The position numbers and the translations under genes were made by a program. Positions 1 to 5,529 of a stretch of DNA of 7,911 nucleotides are shown piece by piece. Under the pieces are notes generated by a model. That model had not been told where the DNA came from. It saw only the letters and a program-made list of their open reading frames with translations, and made no database searches. Every line of letters begins with the position of its first letter. The first letter of the stretch is position 1. This stretch comes from an uncultured Paenibacillaceae bacterium. GTDB lineage: Bacteria > Bacillota > Bacilli > Paenibacillales > CALAME01. The stretch covers positions 1-7,911 of the forward strand of contig CALKAN010000170.1 in the NCBI GenBank assembly GCA_937983035.1, given 5' to 3'.

Positions 1-563
1 TCCCCCAAAATTCCGTTTTCTTGCAATAGATAAGCGAGCGCGCGGTTTCGAGACGCTGTTCGTGCTTCTGAACGATAAACGGCTTCATTCCATCCGATCT
101 GTTCATCTTGGCACAACTTGCGGACAAAATTTAAGATGCGTGAAAATTTTTCTTCCCCTGACCGTCCTGCCACCAAATCAGTTACCGCAATGGCGCCGGC
201 ATTGATAAATGGATTAAACGGCCTTCTCGGTGAAAGAATTTCTAATTTCAGCATCGAATCATATACGTCTCCGGTCGGTTCTTTGCCGACCTTCTCAAAA
301 ACCCGCTCTTCCCCGCAATCCATCAGCGCGAGCAGCAAAGTAAATACTTTCGAAATGCTTTGCATTGTAAATTTCCGATCACAATCTCCTGCGGACAGTC
401 CGCGTTCACCGATTTTTTGAATCGTCACGCCCAGCGTGCGCTTGTCAGCATTTGCCAATTCCGGAATATAAGCTGCCAGCTCTCCTTGCGCGCTGTACGG
501 TCGGCATTCCTCCACAATTTCCTCTAAATATTGCGCATCATTCGGCACAATGATCGTTTTCAT
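1..563 (-). CDS. glsA: Glutaminase, N-terminal part (runs off left edge)
   Basis: Hydrolyses L-glutamine to glutamate and ammonia in the cytoplasm. This is the serine-dependent glutaminase family with a beta-lactamase-like fold (E. coli YbaS, B. subtilis YbgJ). Reading the minus strand from the ATG at 563 gives 187 uninterrupted codons before the window ends; family members are usually near 310 residues, so about 60 percent is visible. Diagnostic motifs are QSISKVF at residues 68-74, with the nucleophile pair S69-x-x-K72, and NPFINAGAI at 117-125. AAYIPELA at 30-37 also matches the family. The start is supported by an AAAGAGGTG ribosome site 7 nt upstream. The gene stands apart from the sigma operon, separated by that operon's terminator. 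The C-terminal part of the active site lies outside the window and cannot be checked. Confidence 0.93.
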   Translation of the reverse strand, partial: MKTIIVPNDAQYLEEIVEECRPYSAQGELAAYIPELANADKRTLGVTIQKIGERGLSAGDCDRKFTMQSISKVFTLLLALMDCGEERVFEKVGKEPTGDVYDSMLKLEILSPRRPFNPFINAGAIAVTDLVAGRSGEEKFSRILNFVRKLCQDEQIGWNEAVYRSEARTASRNRALAYLLQENGILG

Positions 564-579
564 CTTGCTGCACCTCTTT

Positions 580-613
580 GCATCGTTTTACATGCCTGTC
601 GCATCGTTTTATA
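580..613 (-). promoter_or_regulatory. Direct repeat in the glutaminase leader/promoter
   Basis: On the plus strand GCATCGTTTTACA (580-592) is repeated as GCATCGTTTTATA (601-613), 12 of 13 bases matching, with a period of exactly 21 bp, two turns of the helix. The first copy abuts the glutaminase ribosome binding site. The second contains TATAAA on the minus strand (613-608), a possible -10 box with only a poor -35 (TTAAAG, 637-632, spacer 18). The spacing suits a protein binding the same DNA face twice. The regulator is unknown. The sequence is not the TTTTGT-type repeat I recall for GlnL control of B. subtilis glutaminase. Confidence 0.35.
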
Positions 614-715
614 CATTCGCTATGCCCGTCTCTTTAACATATAATCTCTCTGCTGTCTTCTGCTTCTGTTTATTGTTTCCGCTGCCGCGGCGTTTCATCC
701 AAATCGTTCCGTTGC

Positions 716-750
716 AAAAAAGAAAAGAACCGGGCGCGAACCGATTCTTT
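716..750 (-). terminator. Intrinsic terminator of the sigma factor operon
   Basis: On the minus strand AAAGAATCGG (750-741) pairs with CCGGTTCTTT (733-724), ten pairs including one T-G, around a 7-nt loop. TCTTTTT follows directly. It lies about 60 nt past the stop of the last gene of the operon (813) and in front of the glutaminase promoter region, as expected for a terminator separating the two units. Confidence 0.75.
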
Positions 751-812
751 AAAAGTGCAGCTTTTTCATTTGCTTTCAATGATCATTCTGTTTCCTGTTT
801 GCTGAAAATTCG

Positions 813-1526
813 TCATTCGTCAACCGAAATAGTCCAGCGCTCCGGCGTTGCTCCTTCCATCTTTATTTGATTATGTCCCGCTTGAATATGCACATTCAGC
901 TGCTCCGGCAAAACGAGCGTCCAATCGACGCGGGGCGAGCTGGCGCTGAGCCCGTGCTTTCGCGGCGGTTGTTTCAAACGAATATGCATCGTGTCGCCGA
1001 TGACATGAACAGCAGCCGCTTCATCTTTAAAATCTCCGTAATAAGCAGCGTCATCAACAAACAGATCGCGATAACTTCCCATCATATGAATGCGATTCGA
1101 TGATGAAGCCGAAATATGCAATTCCCTTAGTCCATAAGCATCAGCCTGAACAACCACCTTCGATACTCCATCAGGCACTTCCTGCGAGATCTCGGACAAT
1201 TCCACGGACCGCTCTTGCGCGCTCACCGCATACCGAATCTCCCCCATCACGCCTGTCGATGCAGCCGCCATCATGCCGATGCACGCCATCCCCAGCACTC
1301 CGACAAATAAAATGCTGAACACATCATACTTAAGCAGCGTTTCCTGTTTCCTTTGCAAAAACAAATATGCGATCATTTCCAACCCGAGCAAAATAAAGAT
1401 GATCGGCCACCATACATATAACCATTCGTACACCCGGTCTCCTTTCCAATCGGAGACAAGCAAGATGCAGCCTGATACGATTAACATGATGCCCATCGAT
1501 AATGTGCCGACCCGCCATTGCTTCAT
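813..1526 (-). CDS. Three-helix membrane protein with extracytoplasmic C-terminal domain (LiaF/DUF5668-like)
   Basis: Predicted 237 residues. Three hydrophobic segments lie at about 9-26, 36-57 and 69-90. The first two have the short loop and WWPIIFILLGLE-type motif (39-50) seen in LiaI/LiaF-like and DUF5668 membrane domains. From about 95 to the end is a soluble, beta-rich, weakly patterned region, probably outside the membrane. The frame stays open upstream to 1724, but that stretch is the antisense side of the preceding gene. The ATG at 1526 has an AGAGGGGAG site and forms an ATGA overlap with the stop of the upstream gene, so translation is probably coupled. It is the last gene of the operon, before the terminator. 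Family members that are characterised act in envelope-stress signalling; a role here as sensor or effector of the sigma system is inference. I do not recognise an exact orthologue. Confidence 0.85.
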   Translation of the reverse strand: MKQWRVGTLSMGIMLIVSGCILLVSDWKGDRVYEWLYVWWPIIFILLGLEMIAYLFLQRKQETLLKYDVFSILFVGVLGMACIGMMAAASTGVMGEIRYAVSAQERSVELSEISQEVPDGVSKVVVQADAYGLRELHISASSSNRIHMMGSYRDLFVDDAAYYGDFKDEAAAVHVIGDTMHIRLKQPPRKHGLSASSPRVDWTLVLPEQLNVHIQAGHNQIKMEGATPERWTISVDE

Positions 1527-2644
1527 TGCTTTCTCCCCTCTCTTCCTGACTTCCGCAGCAGCCATATGCCGATGCCGATCAACAAGATCGATACGAAAGT
1601 CGTCTGAAAATGCCGGTCGAACCACAAGGCCAGCTTTGTATCCATCAAATGATCCAACGCGCGAATCAATACGCGGTCCGTCAAATAAAATCCGCCTAAT
1701 GCGATCAGTCCGGCGCCGATCCATCTCTGATGGTTCAGCAGCCAGCCGACGATCGGCTCATCTTTCATCTCCTCCCCTTTCGCATAACGGGAGATCCACT
1801 GCAGCACATCGAAAAAGCTGAAAAACCAAATGAGCGGAATGATAAACAGAAAGAGCGACAAATGCAATGCGTCGAGAATATAAATGCTGAACAAAAAGCC
1901 CGCCATCAGCTGCAGACCTCGTCTTTGCAGCCCTAAATACATATGTCCCGCACCCGGCACTAATGCGAGGAAAGTGGCAATCACCGTGCTTTTGCGACCG
2001 CCTTCCCGATGCTTGTCCCAATCTTCCAGCAATGTGTCGTCTTTCACCGGCTCGCCGTTTTGCTTGCGGTGAACAAGCCTCATCGCGTCAAACAAATTGT
2101 AAAGCCAAATTACAGGCAGCACGCCGAGGAAAACAAGAAACCCTCTTTCTCCTGTAACGAGCGTTATAAATGCGATTAAAGTGAGCGTGCCGAAAAAAAG
2201 CATTAAAAAATTCAAGCCCCTGTTCATCAGTCCAATTTGAAAATGGCCCAGCCCCGGAATGAAAGACAACAATATCGCATAAAATCTTTCCGTACTGCCG
2301 TCAAAATCAGATCCGGCGTGACTGTTGAGATGCTCGGCATTCCCATGATTTACGGCTCCCGCTTCGCCGGAAGGATGGCTTGCAGGCAATGCCTTCGCTT
2401 TATAAGACCCGGTTGCCAGCGTCACGATCAAATCAATAAAACTGATGAAGTATACGATAAATCCGAATATTGCCCCGGCGAAGAACGGTTCTCCGCTGTT
2501 CACTAGAAACGACAGACCCAGCCCTGCAATTGCCGGACCTAAGGAGAAAAACATGTATGCTAATCCGCGAACGACTCGATTCAAGTATATGTGCCCTAAA
2601 CCTGGCATGAAATTGACCACAAAAGCGATGAATGGATGTTTCAA
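1523..2644 (-). CDS. Polytopic membrane protein with three TM2-like repeats
   Basis: Predicted 373 residues, strongly hydrophobic. The same unit occurs three times: a helix ending in PGLGH or PGAGH (14-18, 130-134, 230-234), RGL eight to ten residues later (26-28, 142-144, 242-244), hydrophobic helices, then an Asp at the end of a further helix (D71, D186, D279). This resembles the TM2 fold, whose hallmark is a G-x-G-H turn, a glycine after it, and a late Asp. Hydrophilic linkers lie at 81-120 and 191-218. After repeat 3, two more helices (about 308-328 and 348-363) and a basic tail (KSGREGRKQ) follow. The start is TTG, supported by AAGGAGG seven nt upstream. It begins 12 nt after the anti-sigma stop and its own stop overlaps the next gene by 4 nt. 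The function is unknown; operon position suggests a membrane partner of the sigma/anti-sigma pair. Confidence 0.88.
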   Translation of the reverse strand: MKHPFIAFVVNFMPGLGHIYLNRVVRGLAYMFFSLGPAIAGLGLSFLVNSGEPFFAGAIFGFIVYFISFIDLIVTLATGSYKAKALPASHPSGEAGAVNHGNAEHLNSHAGSDFDGSTERFYAILLSFIPGLGHFQIGLMNRGLNFLMLFFGTLTLIAFITLVTGERGFLVFLGVLPVIWLYNLFDAMRLVHRKQNGEPVKDDTLLEDWDKHREGGRKSTVIATFLALVPGAGHMYLGLQRRGLQLMAGFLFSIYILDALHLSLFLFIIPLIWFFSFFDVLQWISRYAKGEEMKDEPIVGWLLNHQRWIGAGLIALGGFYLTDRVLIRALDHLMDTKLALWFDRHFQTTFVSILLIGIGIWLLRKSGREGRKQ

Positions 2645-2656
2645 ATCTGTCCCTCC

Positions 2657-3118
2657 TTATCGTCTGCGCAATATGGCATCCAACCAATCGGTCACTGCCT
2701 GCACAGCTTGTTCGCTGTATGATTTGTCTTGTTCCAATAAATCCGCCATCGGCAAGAGCTCTTCCGTCTGAAAGAGCAACGCTTCAAACACGCCTGCGCT
2801 CGTCAGCAGCAAAGTTGCACTGGCAGCTGCAATGTAAGGAAGGAGCCATTTGCGAGGACTGTCATGGCGGTCCCGGCCGTTTTGCATCATCGATGGTTCA
2901 ACAGCAGCGGGCTTCGTTTCTTTTCCTGCGATCTTTTCTATTGCCAGTTCCATTCCTTTCCATTCCGGCATCTCAGCTTGCGCCTCCGCCGCTTCCATGT
3001 AGATGCGCAAACAGTGATCGCACTGATATAAATGCTGCTCCAGCTGAAACGAACGATCTGGATTGCATTCACCGGCAATATAATCCATCCACTCTCGCTT
3101 GCTGTAATGATTCACCAT
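2657..3118 (-). CDS. Zinc-binding membrane anti-sigma factor
   Basis: Predicted 153 residues. A cytoplasmic N-terminal domain carries the HxxxCxxC zinc motif of ZAS anti-sigma factors (H29, C33, C36). One membrane helix at about 91-116 follows, then a short C-terminal part outside the cell. It should bind the sigma factor encoded just before it and hold it inactive until an envelope signal acts. Its start overlaps the sigma stop. Two starts compete: ATG at 3118, only 4 nt from AAGGAGG, and GTG at 3115, with a better 7-nt spacing and a GTGA overlap with the sigma stop. I list the ATG; the GTG form would be one residue shorter. The open frame extends to 3148, but starting there would ignore the strong ribosome site. 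The signal sensed and any protease that cleaves it are not visible. Confidence 0.9.
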   Translation of the reverse strand: MVNHYSKREWMDYIAGECNPDRSFQLEQHLYQCDHCLRIYMEAAEAQAEMPEWKGMELAIEKIAGKETKPAAVEPSMMQNGRDRHDSPRKWLLPYIAAASATLLLTSAGVFEALLFQTEELLPMADLLEQDKSYSEQAVQAVTDWLDAILRRR

Positions 3119-3657
3119 AAGTCCTCCTTCCAATGCTTTTGCATCCACTTGCGCGCGCGATACAGACGCGATTCCACGCTCTTATGTTCCAAACCGGCTT
3201 CCTTGGCAATTTCGTCATACGATTTTCCTTCGATATAAAATGCGTATACGACTTCTCTGTACTTTGCCGGAAGCTCGTCCAGCTTTTGACGAACCGAACG
3301 CCTTCGCTCCATGCGCAGCACTTCCAGTTCTACAGGACGAAAATGTTCCACTGATGTTTCAAACGGCTGCTGACTGTCTGTGGCGATCTCTCGATGGACG
3401 AAAGCTTTGCGCTTGAAATCAATCGCTTTGTTTACGGCGATCCGGGCCATCCAAGTTTTCAATCCTTGCCCGCGATACTCGGGGAGAGAATCGCATATTT
3501 GCAACAGCGTTTCTTGCACGATGTCTTCCGCATGCGCCTGATCTTTGACCACGCCATAGATCAAGCGAAACAAATCATTGCCGTATGTGCAGATCAATTC
3601 GCGAACCGCTTCTGCATCTCCATCGCGTATGCGCTGAACCAGTTCATGATCATGAAT
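3112..3657 (-). CDS. ECF-family RNA polymerase sigma factor (probable ATT start)
   Basis: Predicted 181 residues, a normal ECF size. Region 2 spans about 5-75: ELVQRIRDGDAEAVREL at 5-21, then AHAEDIVQETL at 41-51 (region 2.2) and WMARIAVNKAIDFKR around 69-83. Region 4 spans about 120-175: LDELPAKYREVVY, then a helix-turn-helix with SYDEIAKEAG and SVESRLYRARKWM. It should direct RNA polymerase to envelope-stress promoters, probably including its own. The start is odd. The frame opens after a TGA at 3675-3673, and the only regular start codon is TTG at 3597, which would cut off conserved residues 1-20. The ATT at 3657 lies 8 nt after AAAGGGGG and gives (M)HDHELVQRIRDGD, a typical ECF N-terminus. 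An ATG at 3653 is out of frame; one lost C near 3642 would reconnect it. The exact start is uncertain, the function is not. Confidence 0.88.
   Translation of the reverse strand: MHDHELVQRIRDGDAEAVRELICTYGNDLFRLIYGVVKDQAHAEDIVQETLLQICDSLPEYRGQGLKTWMARIAVNKAIDFKRKAFVHREIATDSQQPFETSVEHFRPVELEVLRMERRRSVRQKLDELPAKYREVVYAFYIEGKSYDEIAKEAGLEHKSVESRLYRARKWMQKHWKEDLW
3643..3656. repeat. 14-bp perfect palindrome at the sigma factor start
   Basis: TTCATGATCATGAA is a perfect inverted repeat. It overlaps the proposed ATT start and contains the out-of-frame ATGs at 3653 and 3647. In DNA it could be an operator; in mRNA it could fold as a 5-bp stem with a GATC loop and affect initiation. No such role is shown. 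Confidence 0.6.
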
Positions 3658-3681
3658 GGCCTCTCCCCCCTTTCATATCTA

Positions 3682-3709
3682 TAGACGAAACAGAAACTTG
3701 CAAACCCTG
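3682..3709 (-). promoter_or_regulatory. Candidate promoter of the sigma factor operon
   Basis: Upstream of the sigma gene the minus strand has CGTCTA (3687-3682), which fits the CGTC-type -10 box of several Bacillales ECF sigma factors. The matching -35 is degenerate: GGGTTTGCAAG in the right area, without a clean AAC core. Autoregulation would be usual for this family. A SigmaA-type reading (TTGCAA, with TATAGA only 14 nt later) is also possible but badly spaced. A run of T and A tracts at 3713-3740 lies directly upstream and could act as an UP element. Confidence 0.4.
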
Positions 3710-3734
3710 CACTTTTTTTAAAAAAATTAAAAAA

Positions 3735-3762
3735 TAATGAAAAACATCCCGCTTTCGCGGGA
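3735..3762 (-). terminator. Intrinsic terminator of the epimerase operon
   Basis: On the minus strand TCCCGC, a GAAA tetraloop and GCGGGA (3762-3747) form a six-pair GC-rich hairpin, followed by TGTTTTTCATTATTTTTT. It lies about 105 nt past the stop of the epimerase gene and before the promoter region of the sigma operon. On the plus strand no T-run follows, so it acts in one direction only. Confidence 0.8.
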
Positions 3763-3869
3763 CGTGCCAACTTCATTTTCATTAATAACGATCCAAAATT
3801 CAAATGCCTGGATGCTATGATACGAATCTTTATAATATCAGACGAACATCAAAGCTTAAGCGCGCCGGC

Positions 3870-4778
3870 TTATTTCGACAACAGATCGTTCAAAGCGCTT
3901 TTTAACGAATCAAATTGAAATTGAAATCCGTGTTCCATCAGCCGCTTCGGAACCGCCTTCTGTCCTTCTGTCAGCAAACTGGACATTTCGCCGAAAACGA
4001 GCTTCATCACGAATGCAGGCAGAGGCAAATAATGCGGGCGCTTCAGCACCATGCCCAACGTTCTGCCGAATTCATCGTTCGTCACCGGCTGCGGAGATAC
4101 GGCATTCACCGGACCATTCAGCTGCCTGTTCTGCATGCAAAACTCAATCACGTTCACGATGTCCTCGATATGAATCCACGACAGCCACTGCCTGCCGCTG
4201 CCAATCGGTCCGCCAACTCCTAATTTATAAGGAAGCATCATTTTAGGCAGCGCGCCGCCATGCCGATCGAGCACTACGCCGGTGCGAAGCTTGACGACCC
4301 TCACATCGTCGAATTGATCCGCCGCCGCTTCCCACAGGCGAACGACTTGAGCAAGGAAATCATCGCCTTGCACGGAGCAATATTCATCAAATTCACGGCT
4401 CCCATCCATTCCGTAAATGCCGACCGCCGATCCGCTGATGATCGTTTCCGGCTTCCTTTGCAAGCGCTTAACAATATCGCTTAATTGAACGGGCGACTCA
4501 ATGCGCGAACGCAAAATGTCCTGTTTGGCCTGCTCATTCCAGCGCTGATTGATCGTTTCGCCGGCTAAATGCACGATCGCTGTCAATCCTTCCAATTCTT
4601 CCGCCCGCGATTCCAGCTGATCCCATGCGATGCAAGTGATCTTGCCGCCGCTCTCAAGCCGCCGCCATCTATCGCCGCAAGTTCTGGAAATGACAATAAC
4701 GCGTTCTCCCTTTTGGATCAATCGCTGCACAAGCCGGCTGCCGATCAATCCGCTTCCCCCGGTTACCGCCGTTTTCAC
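3870..4778 (-). CDS. TIGR01777-family NAD(P)-dependent epimerase/reductase
   Basis: Predicted 302 residues, the usual length for this atypical SDR family (E. coli YfcH, human SDR39U1). The N-terminal Rossmann motif TGGSGLIG is at 6-13. HLAGE follows at 70-74, SGSAVGIYG at 115-123 in the active-site region, and SWIHIEDIV at 200-208. NAVSPQPVTNDEF (225-237) leads into the C-terminal DUF1731 domain (about 250-298). It should bind NAD(P)H in the cytoplasm; the substrate is not known for the family. The start is GTG at 4778, with GGAGG 11 nt upstream, a rather long spacing. It is the last of three co-directional genes, 29 nt after its neighbour, and ends before the terminator at 3735-3762. The name yfhF is used for a B. 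subtilis relative, but I do not assign it from sequence alone. Confidence 0.93.
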   Translation of the reverse strand: MKTAVTGGSGLIGSRLVQRLIQKGERVIVISRTCGDRWRRLESGGKITCIAWDQLESRAEELEGLTAIVHLAGETINQRWNEQAKQDILRSRIESPVQLSDIVKRLQRKPETIISGSAVGIYGMDGSREFDEYCSVQGDDFLAQVVRLWEAAADQFDDVRVVKLRTGVVLDRHGGALPKMMLPYKLGVGGPIGSGRQWLSWIHIEDIVNVIEFCMQNRQLNGPVNAVSPQPVTNDEFGRTLGMVLKRPHYLPLPAFVMKLVFGEMSSLLTEGQKAVPKRLMEHGFQFQFDSLKSALNDLLSK

Positions 4779-4807
4779 GTGATTCGATTCCTCCTCTCCC
4801 TCGAGCT

Positions 4808-5131
4808 CTATTTAGTTCCTTCAATGTTCATTAAGCCCATCTCTTCAATATGGCTGCGGGTTTCGGGCGTCCCCAATTGATGCAGCATTTGATATATGTT
4901 CTGCAGCAATTCATCGTAAGCGTCATTTTCATCATCATAATGATATGGAATGCCGGGAATGTGCCCGCGTACGAACGTTGCATTGTCCGCTTCGGCATAA
5001 AAATCAAACAGTTCGCGCAATTGCGTAATTTCTTGCGGCGTTGCTTCGATTTCAAATTCATAAGTTGAAAATTCCGGACTGCTGAGAATCGAACCGCTTT
5101 GCACGGAAACGTAATATTTCTTCTTGTTCAT
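4808..5131 (-). CDS. Small acidic conserved hypothetical protein
   Basis: Predicted 107 residues, no membrane segment or signal peptide. It opens MNKKKYYVSVQSGSI, continues with a strand-rich part (YEFEIEATPQEI, 24-35 approx.) and then helices rich in Glu, Asp and Tyr, including RGHIPGIPYHYDDEND, and ends in a helix and short tail. I recall similar short Bacillales proteins, some labelled hydrolase without evidence; I assign no function. The frame can be extended to a TTG at 5149, but the ATG at 5131 has an AAAGGA site 8 nt upstream, and the extra residues would just be the translated ribosome site. It lies between the epimerase gene and the 75-aa membrane protein gene, 27-29 nt from each, in one probable transcript. 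Confidence 0.8.
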   Translation of the reverse strand: MNKKKYYVSVQSGSILSSPEFSTYEFEIEATPQEITQLRELFDFYAEADNATFVRGHIPGIPYHYDDENDAYDELLQNIYQMLHQLGTPETRSHIEEMGLMNIEGTK

Positions 5132-5158
5132 CCTTTTCATCCTTTCCAATTAGATGCA

Positions 5159-5386
5159 TTATGCATAGACGATCATATAAAACAATATGGAGCCGGCAAT
5201 GACAGCTAACAGCACTAACACATACGACCAAAAAATCGGATTGAGCGAAATTTTATGCTTAGCCCTGCTGTCGCTGATCGGATCGTCCTTCTCTTTCTGA
5301 TTCATGCCGATTTTAGCGGTATAGGTGATGCCAAAAATTCCAACGATGATCAGCAGCGCAAATATAAACACCAAATAAGTTTCCAA
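5159..5386 (-). CDS. Small two-helix membrane protein
   Basis: Predicted 75 residues. Hydrophobic helices lie at about 4-24 and 52-73, joined by a charged loop (NQKEKDDPISDSRAKHK, about 29-45). The start is TTG at 5386 with AAAGGGG nine nt upstream; no in-frame ATG precedes it. It is the first gene of the three-gene minus-strand operon and is divergent from the histidine kinase gene. I do not recognise the family. It is small enough to be a regulator or accessory of a membrane complex, but nothing in the sequence says which. It is likely real because of its ribosome site, its membrane pattern and its even spacing with its neighbours. Confidence 0.72.
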   Translation of the reverse strand: METYLVFIFALLIIVGIFGITYTAKIGMNQKEKDDPISDSRAKHKISLNPIFWSYVLVLLAVIAGSILFYMIVYA

Positions 5387-5529
5387 TTGCCTAATCCCCT
5401 TTATCGTGCAATTTTCTTTAATTTAACCGAAAAGGGGAACGTTTATGAATGATCGATTAAACAGTTTTTAACACAGCACGTTTTGCTTTCTATGATATAA
5501 TGAACGTACTATGGAGGGAAGGGATCTGA
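5387..5529. promoter_or_regulatory. Divergent control region between the small membrane protein and the kinase
   Basis: Both flanking operons start here. The plus-strand promoter is clear and listed separately. For the minus-strand operon I find no convincing -10/-35 pair. An interrupted dyad, GTTTA (5441-5445) and TAAAC (5458-5462) with 12 nt between, could be a regulator site shared by the two directions; it is short enough to be chance. Confidence 0.4.
5493..5501 (+). promoter_or_regulatory. Extended -10 promoter of the kinase operon
   Basis: TGATATAAT combines a perfect TATAAT (5496-5501) with an upstream TG at the extended -10 position. No good -35 lies 16-18 bp upstream (ACAGCA at 17); the extended -10 can compensate for this. 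Transcription would begin near 5508, about 20 nt before the kinase start and just ahead of the GGAGGG ribosome site at 5513-5518. Confidence 0.7.

Noticed and set aside
550..870. 106-codon plus-strand frame
   Set aside because: It crosses the glutaminase start, a terminator and the end of a membrane protein gene; hydrophobic start is the antisense of AT-rich control DNA.
1527..1724. 66-residue N-terminal extension of the three-helix membrane protein
   Set aside because: It lies within the preceding gene in another frame, is arginine-rich without membrane pattern, and the ATG at 1526 has its own ribosome site and an ATGA overlap.
1273..1821. 182-codon plus-strand open frame
   Set aside because: Antisense to two well-supported membrane protein genes; composition (Ser, Arg, Pro, His rich) is typical of a shadow frame and it has no family signature.
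2632..3120. 162-codon plus-strand open frame
   Set aside because: Antisense to the anti-sigma gene, which has a zinc motif and strong ribosome site; no recognisable domain.
3747..3762. Hairpin as a plus-strand terminator
   Set aside because: No T-run follows on the plus strand and no plus-strand gene ends nearby; it works only for the minus strand.
3594..3803. 69-codon minus-strand frame upstream of the sigma gene
   Set aside because: It crosses the terminator and A/T tracts; only its last 20 codons from 3653 overlap the sigma gene, and these are discussed as a possible frameshift remnant, not as a gene.
5154..5166. ATGCAT repeated twice at the end of the small membrane protein gene
   Set aside because: Short and within an operon gap; likely chance, with no terminator features.
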